This document shows, piece by piece, positions 1-5,017 of a stretch of DNA of 6,152 nt (position 1 is its first letter; the number at the start of each line of letters is the position of its first letter). Source of the DNA: an uncultured Ilumatobacter sp. (GTDB taxonomy: Bacteria; Actinomycetota; Acidimicrobiia; Acidimicrobiales; Ilumatobacteraceae); assembly GCA_937905835.1 (NCBI GenBank), contig CALCXK010000067.1, positions 1-6,152 on the forward strand, given 5' to 3'. Made by a program: the position numbers and the translations under genes. The notes beneath the pieces are model-generated. The model was not told the origin of the DNA, did no database searches, and saw only the letters and a program-made list of their open reading frames with translations.

Positions 1-55
1 GCTCGGCGGCAGGCTCGGCGGCAGGCTCGGCGGCAGGCTCGGCGGCAGGCTCGGC
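1..55. repeat. 12-bp in-frame tandem repeat (EPAA-coding)
   Basis: The unit GCTCGGCGGCAG is present in four exact copies (1-48), followed by a partial fifth copy (49-55). On the minus strand each unit codes for Glu-Pro-Ala-Ala within the lipoprotein linker. Because 12 is a multiple of three, copy number can change without breaking the frame. The array reaches the window edge, so its true length is unknown. Confidence 0.95.
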
Positions 56-172
56 AGTGGCGTCTGGTGTGCTGTCGCTGCTGCCGCCACCGCATGCTGC
101 GGCGACGAGCGCGAAGCTCAGGATGGCCGCGGTACCCAATTGTTTGGCACTGCGATTCGTTCGTGTCTTCAT
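1..172 (-). CDS. Secreted lipoprotein, N-terminal part only (truncated by window edge)
   Basis: Only the first 57 codons are inside the window; the gene continues past position 1. Read from ATG at 172, the protein starts with a basic stretch (MKTRTNRSAK), then a hydrophobic helix (about residues 13-26), then a lipobox-like LVAAAC with Cys27 followed by Gly-rich GGGSS. This is a classic lipoprotein signal peptide, so Cys27 should be lipidated and the protein anchored outside the membrane. After a Ser/Asp/Thr-rich stretch comes a tandem EPAA linker (residues 41 on), which probably tethers a folded domain. A good ribosome site, GGGGG at 178-182, sits 5 bases before the ATG and supports the start. 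Many actinobacterial ABC-transporter solute-binding proteins begin this way, and a purine or nucleoside binder would suit the neighbouring xanthine dehydrogenase operon, but the ligand-binding domain is not in view, so that is a guess. Confidence 0.8.
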   Translation of the reverse strand, partial: MKTRTNRSAKQLGTAAILSFALVAAACGGGSSDSTPDATAEPAAEPAAEPAAEPAAE

Positions 173-177
173 CGTTT

Positions 178-182
178 CCCCC
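178..182 (-). promoter_or_regulatory. Ribosome binding site of the lipoprotein gene
   Basis: GGGGG on the minus strand, followed by AAACG and then the ATG at 172. The five-base spacing is suitable for anti-Shine-Dalgarno pairing and fixes the start codon. Confidence 0.65.
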
Positions 183-228
183 ATTGTTTAGTGTGGTCCA
201 ATAGTCGTCACTAGCGTAACGGCAGTCG

Positions 229-259
229 ACTCTAGACGCGAGGTGCGTCACAAGTTCAA
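229..259 (-). promoter_or_regulatory. Possible promoter of the lipoprotein gene
   Basis: On the minus strand TTGAAC (259-254) could be a -35 box. A -10 box could be TCTAGA (236-231, 17-base spacer) or TAGAGT (234-229, 19-base spacer, fits TANNNT). Either would start a transcript about 50 bases ahead of the ATG at 172, leaving room for the GGGGG ribosome site. The matches are partial and this is a weak call. Confidence 0.3.
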
Positions 260-350
260 CGCACAAACAAGAAACTTGGCCCGTGCACGAAAGAAGTCTG
301 TTGGGTGCAGCTTGAACGAAACGTTTGAACCTGTGCCCAGGTCCGCGACA

Positions 351-599
351 ATGCACGGTGTGACTCCTGAAACTCCAGACGTACGATCAGATTGGCAGGT
401 GCCAGCAGCATCAAGAGTCTCACTCGTGCACCCCCAGCGCGCCGAAATTTTACAACGCCACGGGGCAGCAGTAGCAGCGTCAAGGCCCAGCTACATCGAC
501 CCGATGAGCGGTTTCAGTGTCTTTACCGCTGGATTCCTGGAGTCCCGAAAATACTGCTGCGACAGCGGCTGCCGCCACTGCCCGTATGTCGCCGAGTAG
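351..599 (+). CDS. DUF5522-like small cysteine-rich protein
   Basis: The C-terminal 57 residues resemble the DUF5522 family as I know it: a HP-R-EIL-RH-AV-A---P-YIDP--G--VFTA-FL start and the signature KYCCDSGCRHCPY at the end, with four cysteines (C69, C70, C74, C77 counted from ATG 351) that could bind a metal or Fe-S cluster. The function of the family is unknown to me. The start is uncertain. ATG 351 gives 82 residues, but third-position GC is low between 351 and about 425 and higher after it, and the recognisable family region begins near 426. GTG 399 (66 residues) or GTG 426 (57 residues) may be the true start, and a promoter-like pair at 360-387 would favour 399. An extension back to GTG 243 looks non-coding. 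The gene stands alone, with the divergent lipoprotein gene to the left and the xanthine dehydrogenase operon 153 bases to the right. That a real gene is here is fairly certain because of the C-terminal signature. Confidence 0.78.
   Translation: MHGVTPETPDVRSDWQVPAASRVSLVHPQRAEILQRHGAAVAASRPSYIDPMSGFSVFTAGFLESRKYCCDSGCRHCPYVAE
360..387 (+). promoter_or_regulatory. Possible promoter of the DUF5522-like gene
   Basis: GTGACT (360-365), a 16-base spacer, then TACGAT (382-387, fits TANNNT). Transcription would begin near 394, only a few bases before the in-frame GTG at 399. If real, it excludes the ATG at 351 as the start. Based on motif resemblance only. Confidence 0.25.
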
Positions 600-631
600 C
601 TCCGACGGGTTCGCAGCACACAAAGTGCCGT

Positions 632-651
632 GCACGAGTCACTGCTCGTGC
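632..651 (+). terminator. Hairpin downstream of the DUF5522-like gene
   Basis: GCACGAG (632-638) and CTCGTGC (645-651) form a perfect 7-bp stem with a 6-base loop, 33 bases after the stop at 597-599. There is no T-run after it, so it is not a textbook intrinsic terminator. It may end the DUF5522 transcript or be a palindromic protein-binding site upstream of the xanthine dehydrogenase operon. Confidence 0.4.
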
Positions 652-739
652 CTGCGATTCGCTCCCGAGTTATTCGCGCCCTTGTGAACGGTGGGTGAAG
701 TCCGCGGCATCCATCGCAACATCTGGATTGAACGGTTTG

Positions 740-745
740 TAAAGT
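740..745 (+). promoter_or_regulatory. Candidate -10 box of the xanthine dehydrogenase operon (leaderless)
   Basis: TAAAGT fits the TANNNT pattern of actinobacterial -10 elements and ends 7 bases before the ATG at 753, so the transcript would begin at or next to the start codon. No Shine-Dalgarno site is properly placed (GGGG at 748-751 is too close), which agrees with leaderless translation. No convincing -35 box lies at the usual spacing. Confidence 0.4.
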
Positions 746-752
746 CTGGGGT

Positions 753-1607
753 ATGCCGGTCCTTTTCCCGACCACCGTCGACGAGGCAACAACTGCACTC
801 GCCGCCCACCCCGAGTCGATGCTCCTTGCCGGTGGCACTGATGCCATGGTCGGAATCAACGACGGACACCATCGACCGGGCGCAACGGTGATCTCGGTCA
901 ACCGCATCGCCGATCTGAGATCTTGGCGGCACGACCCCGGCGCAGGCACGCTCACCGTGGGTGCTGGCGTGACGTACACGGAGCTGATGCACCATTCGAT
1001 TGCGGGCCTTGTTCCAGCGCTCGCCGAGGCATCACGAACGGTCGGTTCTCCTCAGATCCGAAATGCAGGGACCTTGGGAGGCAATCTTGGAACGTCATCG
1101 CCGGCCGGTGACGGACTTCCTGTCCTGTCAGCTCTCAATGCCGTTGTGCACCTCGCGGCAGCCGGCTCGACCCGCAACGTCGACGTCAACGACTTCATGG
1201 TTGGCGTCAAGCGAACAGCACTCGAGCCGGGCGAGATCATCACCGGTGTGACCGTTCCCGTGGTCGACGGCTGGCAGGGCTACGCCAAGGTTGGGGTACG
1301 GAACGCCATGGTGATTGCCGTGGCCAGCACCTGTGTCGTGGTCGATCGGACGCGCCGCACCATCGCGGTTGCACTTGGTTCGGTCGGTCCCACGATACTT
1401 CGATGCCCCGAGGCCGAGTCATTCCTCGCAGCACGACTCGACTGGGATTCCTTGATCGCGTCTGATGCCGACCAAGCAGAATTCGGCCGACTCGTGTCGG
1501 CTGCCAGCCAACCGATCACCGATCATCGATCGACCGCCGATTACCGACGACACGCCGTGGGCGTGCTCGCTCGACGGCTCGCACGCCGCGCAGGAGCAGC
1601 ATCATGA
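753..1607 (+). CDS. pucC: Xanthine dehydrogenase FAD-binding subunit (CoxM/PucC-type)
   Basis: This 284-residue protein is the flavin subunit of a three-subunit molybdenum hydroxylase. It takes electrons from the two [2Fe-2S] clusters of its partner and passes them through FAD to an acceptor such as NAD+. The two FAD-binding signatures are clear: LLAGGTD at residues 24-30 and RNAGTLGGNLG followed by TSSPAGD at 103-120. A third FAD-contact stretch, KVGVRNAMVIAVAS, is at 179-192. The C-terminal third (about 206-280) has the CO-dehydrogenase flavoprotein C-terminal fold pattern ending in DHRSTADYRRH. The length is normal for the family, and there is no inserted Cys-rich loop of the sort that carries a [4Fe-4S] cluster in 4-hydroxybenzoyl-CoA reductase. 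It is the first gene of the operon, appears leaderless, and its stop overlaps the next start by four bases. Also called xdhB in some genomes. The family is sure; xanthine as substrate is inferred from the large subunit. Confidence 0.92.
   Translation: MPVLFPTTVDEATTALAAHPESMLLAGGTDAMVGINDGHHRPGATVISVNRIADLRSWRHDPGAGTLTVGAGVTYTELMHHSIAGLVPALAEASRTVGSPQIRNAGTLGGNLGTSSPAGDGLPVLSALNAVVHLAAAGSTRNVDVNDFMVGVKRTALEPGEIITGVTVPVVDGWQGYAKVGVRNAMVIAVASTCVVVDRTRRTIAVALGSVGPTILRCPEAESFLAARLDWDSLIASDADQAEFGRLVSAASQPITDHRSTADYRRHAVGVLARRLARRAGAAS
1592..1596 (+). promoter_or_regulatory. Ribosome binding site of the 2Fe-2S subunit gene
   Basis: AGGAG lies 7 bases before ATG 1604, inside the end of the upstream gene. 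It fixes the start and contrasts with the missing ribosome site at the first gene of the operon. Confidence 0.7.
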
Positions 1608-2095
1608 GCAACGAGATCTTCACCCTCCACGTCAACGGGGAAGCACGGCCAGTGCGCGACTCCTGGCTTGGCGAGAACCTGCTGGACGTGTTGCGCGATC
1701 GCTTGGGTCTGATGGGTTCCAAAGGGGCCTGCGAACAGGGCGAATGTGGCTCGTGCAGCGTCCTTGTCGACGGCCACCTGGTCTGTTCGTGTCTCGTCCT
1801 GGCAGCGAGTGCTGTTGGCCAACAGGTCGTCACGATCGAAGGGGTCGCGCCGGTTGGAACCCCCAGCGACGTACAGCAGGCGTTCGTCGATGCGGGCGCT
1901 GTGCAATGTGGCTTTTGCACGCCAGGCTTGATCATGGCGGTGCACGACCTCCTCGAACGCACGCCTGACCCCGATGGCACCGAGATCCGTGAAGAGTTGG
2001 CCGGCAACATCTGCCGGTGCACCGGCTACGGCCGGATCATCGACGCGGTCCAACAAGTCGCTCTTGCCCGTCGGACCGACCGGAGCGGCGCATGA
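1604..2095 (+). CDS. pucE: Xanthine dehydrogenase iron-sulfur subunit, 2x[2Fe-2S] (CoxS/PucE-type)
   Basis: This 163-residue protein carries electrons from the molybdenum centre to FAD. The N-terminal plant-ferredoxin-like domain holds one cluster on C43, C48, C51 and C63 (GACEQGECGSC, then VCSCL). The C-terminal helical domain holds the second on C102, C105, C137 and C139 (QCGFCTPG and NICRCTGY). Gln101 of QCGFC is the residue that usually contacts the molybdopterin cytosine dinucleotide cofactor. All eight cysteines are present. The length is the compact form: the link between the two domains (about residues 80-95) is short, whereas I recall Streptomyces homologues having a longer insertion there. 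The ATG overlaps the stop of the FAD subunit (ATGA 1604-1607) and its own stop overlaps the start of the large subunit (ATGA 2092-2095), which implies translational coupling and matched amounts. Also called xdhC in E. coli-style naming, not to be confused with the XdhC cofactor-insertion chaperone. Confidence 0.95.
   Translation: MSNEIFTLHVNGEARPVRDSWLGENLLDVLRDRLGLMGSKGACEQGECGSCSVLVDGHLVCSCLVLAASAVGQQVVTIEGVAPVGTPSDVQQAFVDAGAVQCGFCTPGLIMAVHDLLERTPDPDGTEIREELAGNICRCTGYGRIIDAVQQVALARRTDRSGA
2082..2085 (+). promoter_or_regulatory. Ribosome binding site of the molybdopterin subunit gene
   Basis: GGAG lies 6 bases before ATG 2092. With the ATGA overlap at 2092-2095, it decides the start of the large subunit against the upstream in-frame start at 2017. 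Confidence 0.65.
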
Positions 2096-4422
2096 GCATT
2101 ATCGATCGCCCCACGTCGACGGGGCCTCGCCACGGCGCCCTCGGTACATCGCCCACGCGGCCAGACGGCGTTGCAAAGGTGCAGGGAACGTTCGAGTTCT
2201 CTTCCGACATCTCCGCTGACGGTTGTCTTTTCGGCGCAACCCTGCGGTCGCCACATTCGCACGCGCGCATCGTCTCCATCGACCTGTCAGCCGCGTGGAA
2301 GATCAGCGGTGTTCAGGCCATCGTGACGGCAGAGGACGTCCCCGGCCAACTCACCTACGGTCTGATTTCGCAAGATCAGCCGGTCTTCGCGAGCGACATC
2401 GTCCGCTACGTGGGTGAGCCAGTAGCAGCTCTCGCAGCCGACGATCCAGAAGTTGCTCGACGAGCGCTCGACGCCATTGAGGTCACGTACGAAGTCCTCC
2501 CAGCGCTGCTCGATCCGGAGTTGGCAATCAGCGGCGAGTTCGACCCGATCCACCCTGACGGCAACGTGATCCGCTATCAGCGAATCGTCCACGGCGACCC
2601 CGCCGCAACAGGCGAAATTGTGGTCGAGGGAACCTATGAGATCGGCATGCAAGACCAGGCATTCCTTGGCCTCGAAGCCGCCTTAGCCATCCCCGATCCT
2701 GGAGGTAAGGGCATCGAGATGCACGTCGCAACTCAATGGCTGCACGAAGACCGCAAGCAGATTGCCGCATGCCTCGGATTCGCTGAAGAAGACGTGCGGC
2801 TGGTGCTCGGTGGCGTTGGGGGAGCGTTCGGTGCTCGCGAAGACATCAGCCTGCAGGTGCACTGCAGCCTGCTTGCACTCCGTCTCGGTCGGCCCGTGCG
2901 CATGGCGTACAGCCGCGCCGAGAGCTTCCTTGGCCATGTCCATCGACATCCCGCAACGATTTGGATGCGCCACCATGCCACTGCCGACGGATCGATCGTG
3001 AAGATTGAGTCGCGGATGGTCTTCGACGGCGGCGCCTACGCCTCGACCTCGTCGGCCGTGCTGATCAACGCGATAACGCTGGCCCAGGGGCCGTATCGCT
3101 GTGCGAACGCAGTTGTCGACGGCTGGGCCGTCCGCACCAACCACTTGCCATGTGGCGCGATGCGAGGCTTCGGCGCGGTACAGGCCTGCTTCGCCTACGA
3201 GTCGCAGATGGACAAACTGGCCGCCGCTTGCGGTGTCGGTCCGCTCGATATTCGTCTCTTGAACGCAATGACCACCGGTGACGTGCTGATCACCGGTCAG
3301 CCGGTGCTGAACGTGGCGCCTGTTGAGGAGTGTCTGCGCGAGACCGATGCATTGCCGCTCCCTGATGAGCCCGTCGGTGGACATGTTCGCACTGACGGGT
3401 CCGTTGATGCAATGAAACTGCCTGGCGGTGCCGGTCGGACCGCCGATGCCGGCGACATCGTCAGGGGGATTGGTTGGGGCGTCTCGATTAAAAACCTGAT
3501 GTACTCCGAATCGTTCGACGACTACGCGACTGCGCGCTGCCGGATCGAAGGCGGTCCCGACGGACCGACGGTGTTCCTCAAGTTTGCAACGGCCGAGGTC
3601 GGACAGGGCTTCGTGACTCTGGCACCGCAGATTGCTCGCTCAGTGCTCGGCATCGACCGGGTCGAACTCGATCAAATCGATACCCAGGTCGGGTCGGCTG
3701 GCTCGACGTCAGCGTCTCGCCAAACGTGGATGAGTGGCGGCGCGGTCAATGCTGCCTGCGAACTCGTGCGTTCGCTGATCTTCGAACACGTTGCCGCTCT
3801 TCATGGCTGCTCCGCCGGGGACCTGTTCATCGACCACACCGACGTTGTTGACCCGCGCACCGGTCGACGCTTTGATGTTGCTGAAGCCTGCGTTGGCGTG
3901 TCGTTCGACGAGACCGCCGTCTATCGCCATCCCGCGACCAGCGAGATCGACGAGAATGGCCAGGGCAACTGCCACACGGCGTTTGCGTTCGTCGCGCACC
4001 GTGCCGTCGTCGACGTTGACCCGGAACTGGGCTTGGTCAAGGTCGTCCAGATCGCCACCGCTCAGGACGTCGGAGTCGCACTCAACCCGCTGTCGGTGAT
4101 GGGCCAAATCGAAGGAGGTATCGCCCAGGGTCTGGGCATGGCAGTGATGGAAGAGATCATCCAAGTCGATGGTGTCATCCGCAACGGCAACTTCACCGAT
4201 TACCTGCTTCCCACTTTCCTTGACATGCCGCCTGTTGTTGCCACGCTGATCGAACAACCCGACCCGCTCGCTCCGCTCGGGGCCAAGGGCGTTGGTGAAC
4301 CCCCGTGTATCTCCTCGACGCCTGCAATTGTCGCCGCCATTCGCGATGCACTGGCGCAGGCGGGCATCGACGCCCCGCTCAACCGCGTACCGGTCCGCCC
4401 TGGCGACATCTGCTTGTTATGA
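2092..4422 (+). CDS. pucD: Xanthine dehydrogenase molybdopterin-binding subunit (PucD/XdhA-type)
   Basis: This 776-residue catalytic subunit would hydroxylate purine bases (hypoxanthine to xanthine to urate) at a molybdenum centre. An a/b-hammerhead domain spans about 20-140 (VRYVGEPVAALAAD at 104-117), followed by the two molybdopterin-binding domains. Cofactor motifs are GGVGGAFGARED at 240-251, the GQG at 504-506, SASRQ at 540-544 and NPLSVMGQIEGG at 665-676. By eye, Glu195 (QDQAFLGLEAALA) matches bovine Glu802, Arg358 (CGAMRGFGAVQ) matches Arg880 and Glu736 (GVGEPP) matches the catalytic Glu1261. These three argue for a purine hydroxylase, and the absence of an AYRCSFR loop rules out form I CO dehydrogenase. 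CGAMRGFGAVQACFAYESQM is very like actinobacterial 'xanthine dehydrogenase subunit D'. Small departures near the cofactor: FGA-R-E where FGG-K/R-E is usual, and Leu194 where Pro is common. The start is set by GGAG and the ATGA overlap. No XdhC-type cofactor-insertion gene is in the window. A close relative acting on another N-heterocycle is possible. Confidence 0.93.
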   Translation: MSIIDRPTSTGPRHGALGTSPTRPDGVAKVQGTFEFSSDISADGCLFGATLRSPHSHARIVSIDLSAAWKISGVQAIVTAEDVPGQLTYGLISQDQPVFASDIVRYVGEPVAALAADDPEVARRALDAIEVTYEVLPALLDPELAISGEFDPIHPDGNVIRYQRIVHGDPAATGEIVVEGTYEIGMQDQAFLGLEAALAIPDPGGKGIEMHVATQWLHEDRKQIAACLGFAEEDVRLVLGGVGGAFGAREDISLQVHCSLLALRLGRPVRMAYSRAESFLGHVHRHPATIWMRHHATADGSIVKIESRMVFDGGAYASTSSAVLINAITLAQGPYRCANAVVDGWAVRTNHLPCGAMRGFGAVQACFAYESQMDKLAAACGVGPLDIRLLNAMTTGDVLITGQPVLNVAPVEECLRETDALPLPDEPVGGHVRTDGSVDAMKLPGGAGRTADAGDIVRGIGWGVSIKNLMYSESFDDYATARCRIEGGPDGPTVFLKFATAEVGQGFVTLAPQIARSVLGIDRVELDQIDTQVGSAGSTSASRQTWMSGGAVNAACELVRSLIFEHVAALHGCSAGDLFIDHTDVVDPRTGRRFDVAEACVGVSFDETAVYRHPATSEIDENGQGNCHTAFAFVAHRAVVDVDPELGLVKVVQIATAQDVGVALNPLSVMGQIEGGIAQGLGMAVMEEIIQVDGVIRNGNFTDYLLPTFLDMPPVVATLIEQPDPLAPLGAKGVGEPPCISSTPAIVAAIRDALAQAGIDAPLNRVPVRPGDICLL

Positions 4423-4436
4423 GTCAGTTGGTAGTT

Positions 4437-4496
4437 GTGGCGCTCGTTACCGGGTTGCGACCAGGGTTGATTGTCACAGATCAGGACGAGCGCCGT
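4437..4496 (+). other. Long-loop inverted repeat, possible structured RNA or terminator between pucD and the phosphoribosyltransferase gene
   Basis: GGCGCTCGT (4439-4447) is the exact reverse complement of ACGAGCGCC (4486-4494). G-U pairs could lengthen the stem slightly on both sides. The roughly 36-base interior can form two small hairpins, GGT/ACC (4453-4462) and TGAT/ATCA (4468-4483), so the RNA could fold as a closed multi-branch element. No T-run follows directly; TTTT occurs at 4509-4512. It may be a terminator for the upstream operon, a regulatory leader of the downstream gene, or a protein site. I do not recognise it as a known riboswitch. Confidence 0.4.
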
Positions 4497-4505
4497 CACC
4501 GCGTG

Positions 4506-4511
4506 TAGTTT
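4506..4511 (+). promoter_or_regulatory. Candidate -10 box of the phosphoribosyltransferase gene
   Basis: TAGTTT fits TANNNT and ends 8 bases before ATG 4520, the same geometry as TAAAGT before ATG 753. No good ribosome site precedes the ATG, so a leaderless transcript is plausible. No matching -35 box is seen. Confidence 0.3.
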
Positions 4512-4519
4512 TCGAGCTG

Positions 4520-5017
4520 ATGTCAGAAGTACGCGAAATTATGACCTGGGACATGCTCGGGGTTGCCACACGAGCCCTCTCGCAGATGGTTGCCGACGAC
4601 GGGTACGAGCCCGACATGATTCTCGGCATTGCTCGCGGCGGACTGCTGCCAGCGGGTGCCATGGGATATGCACTGTCAGTTAAAAACGTTTACACGATGA
4701 ACGTCGAGTTCTACACCGGCGTCGACGAACGTCTCGAGGTCCCTCGTATCCTTCCCCCGGCACCCGACTTCGTCGACCTATCGAACGGTAAAATCCTCGT
4801 GGTTGACGACGTTGCAGACACCGGCCACACGCTCAAATCTGTCGAAGAGTTCTGCGAAGGCAAGGTTGGCGAAGTCCGCACCGCCTGCATTTACGAGAAG
4901 TCCCACTCGGTTGTGAAGTGCGACTACGTCTGGAAGCGGACCGACGAGTGGATTAACTTCCCATGGAGCGACCAGGATCCGGTCGCCAAGCGCAACTGGT
5001 CCGTCAAAGACGCCTAG
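4520..5017 (+). CDS. Purine-type phosphoribosyltransferase (XGPRT/Hpt-like)
   Basis: This 165-residue protein is a type I phosphoribosyltransferase, which joins a purine base to PRPP to make a nucleoside monophosphate. The PRPP-binding signature ILVVDDVADTGHTL is at residues 92-105 with the acidic pair Asp96-Asp97. The pyrophosphate loop ARGG is at 38-41 in PDMILGIARGGLLPA. The C-terminal TDEWINFPW (141-149) resembles the base-binding end of archaeal xanthine/guanine phosphoribosyltransferases, as do the EFYTG segment at 63-67 and the early TWD (9-11). By this pattern it fits the COG2236-like purine group better than the pyrimidine enzymes. ATG 4520 matches the N-terminus expected for those relatives; ATG 4541 is an alternative. 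It lies 97 bases after the xanthine dehydrogenase operon on the same strand, so it may salvage the same bases that the dehydrogenase oxidises. Exact base preference cannot be read from the sequence. Its TAG stop overlaps the stop of the convergent protease gene. Confidence 0.85.
   Translation: MSEVREIMTWDMLGVATRALSQMVADDGYEPDMILGIARGGLLPAGAMGYALSVKNVYTMNVEFYTGVDERLEVPRILPPAPDFVDLSNGKILVVDDVADTGHTLKSVEEFCEGKVGEVRTACIYEKSHSVVKCDYVWKRTDEWINFPWSDQDPVAKRNWSVKDA

Noticed and set aside
1..55. CRISPR array
   Set aside because: The 12-bp units abut with no spacers and are in frame within a protein.
243..350. N-terminal extension of the DUF5522-like protein from GTG 243
   Set aside because: Codon third positions are not GC-biased as in neighbouring genes, the residues match nothing in the family, and the TTGAAC repeats there suggest upstream DNA.
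491..979. 162-residue open frame on the minus strand across the DUF5522 tail, the gap and the start of pucC
   Set aside because: It runs antisense to two supported genes and through the likely promoter, with low-complexity composition and no family resemblance.
2017..2091. Longer N-terminus for the molybdopterin subunit
   Set aside because: The 25 extra residues overlap the Fe-S subunit gene and look unlike the family; ATG 2092 has a GGAG ribosome site and the same ATGA overlap as the preceding junction.
2683..3384. 233-residue open frame on the minus strand inside the large dehydrogenase subunit gene
   Set aside because: It is fully antisense to a well-supported catalytic gene, shows no recognisable motif, and long antisense frames are expected in GC-rich coding DNA.
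3709..4257. 182-residue open frame on the minus strand
   Set aside because: Antisense shadow of the same gene, over its cofactor-binding segments; no domain pattern or ribosome site seen.
753..4422. Form I carbon monoxide dehydrogenase (coxMSL), suggested by the M-S-L gene order
   Set aside because: The large subunit lacks the AYRCSFR active-site loop and has CGAMRGFG plus purine-type Glu and Arg residues instead.
4292..4519. Longer N-terminus for the phosphoribosyltransferase
   Set aside because: The added 76 residues overlap the end of the large subunit and are Arg/Ser-rich shadow sequence; the family begins near the MSEVREI start at 4520.
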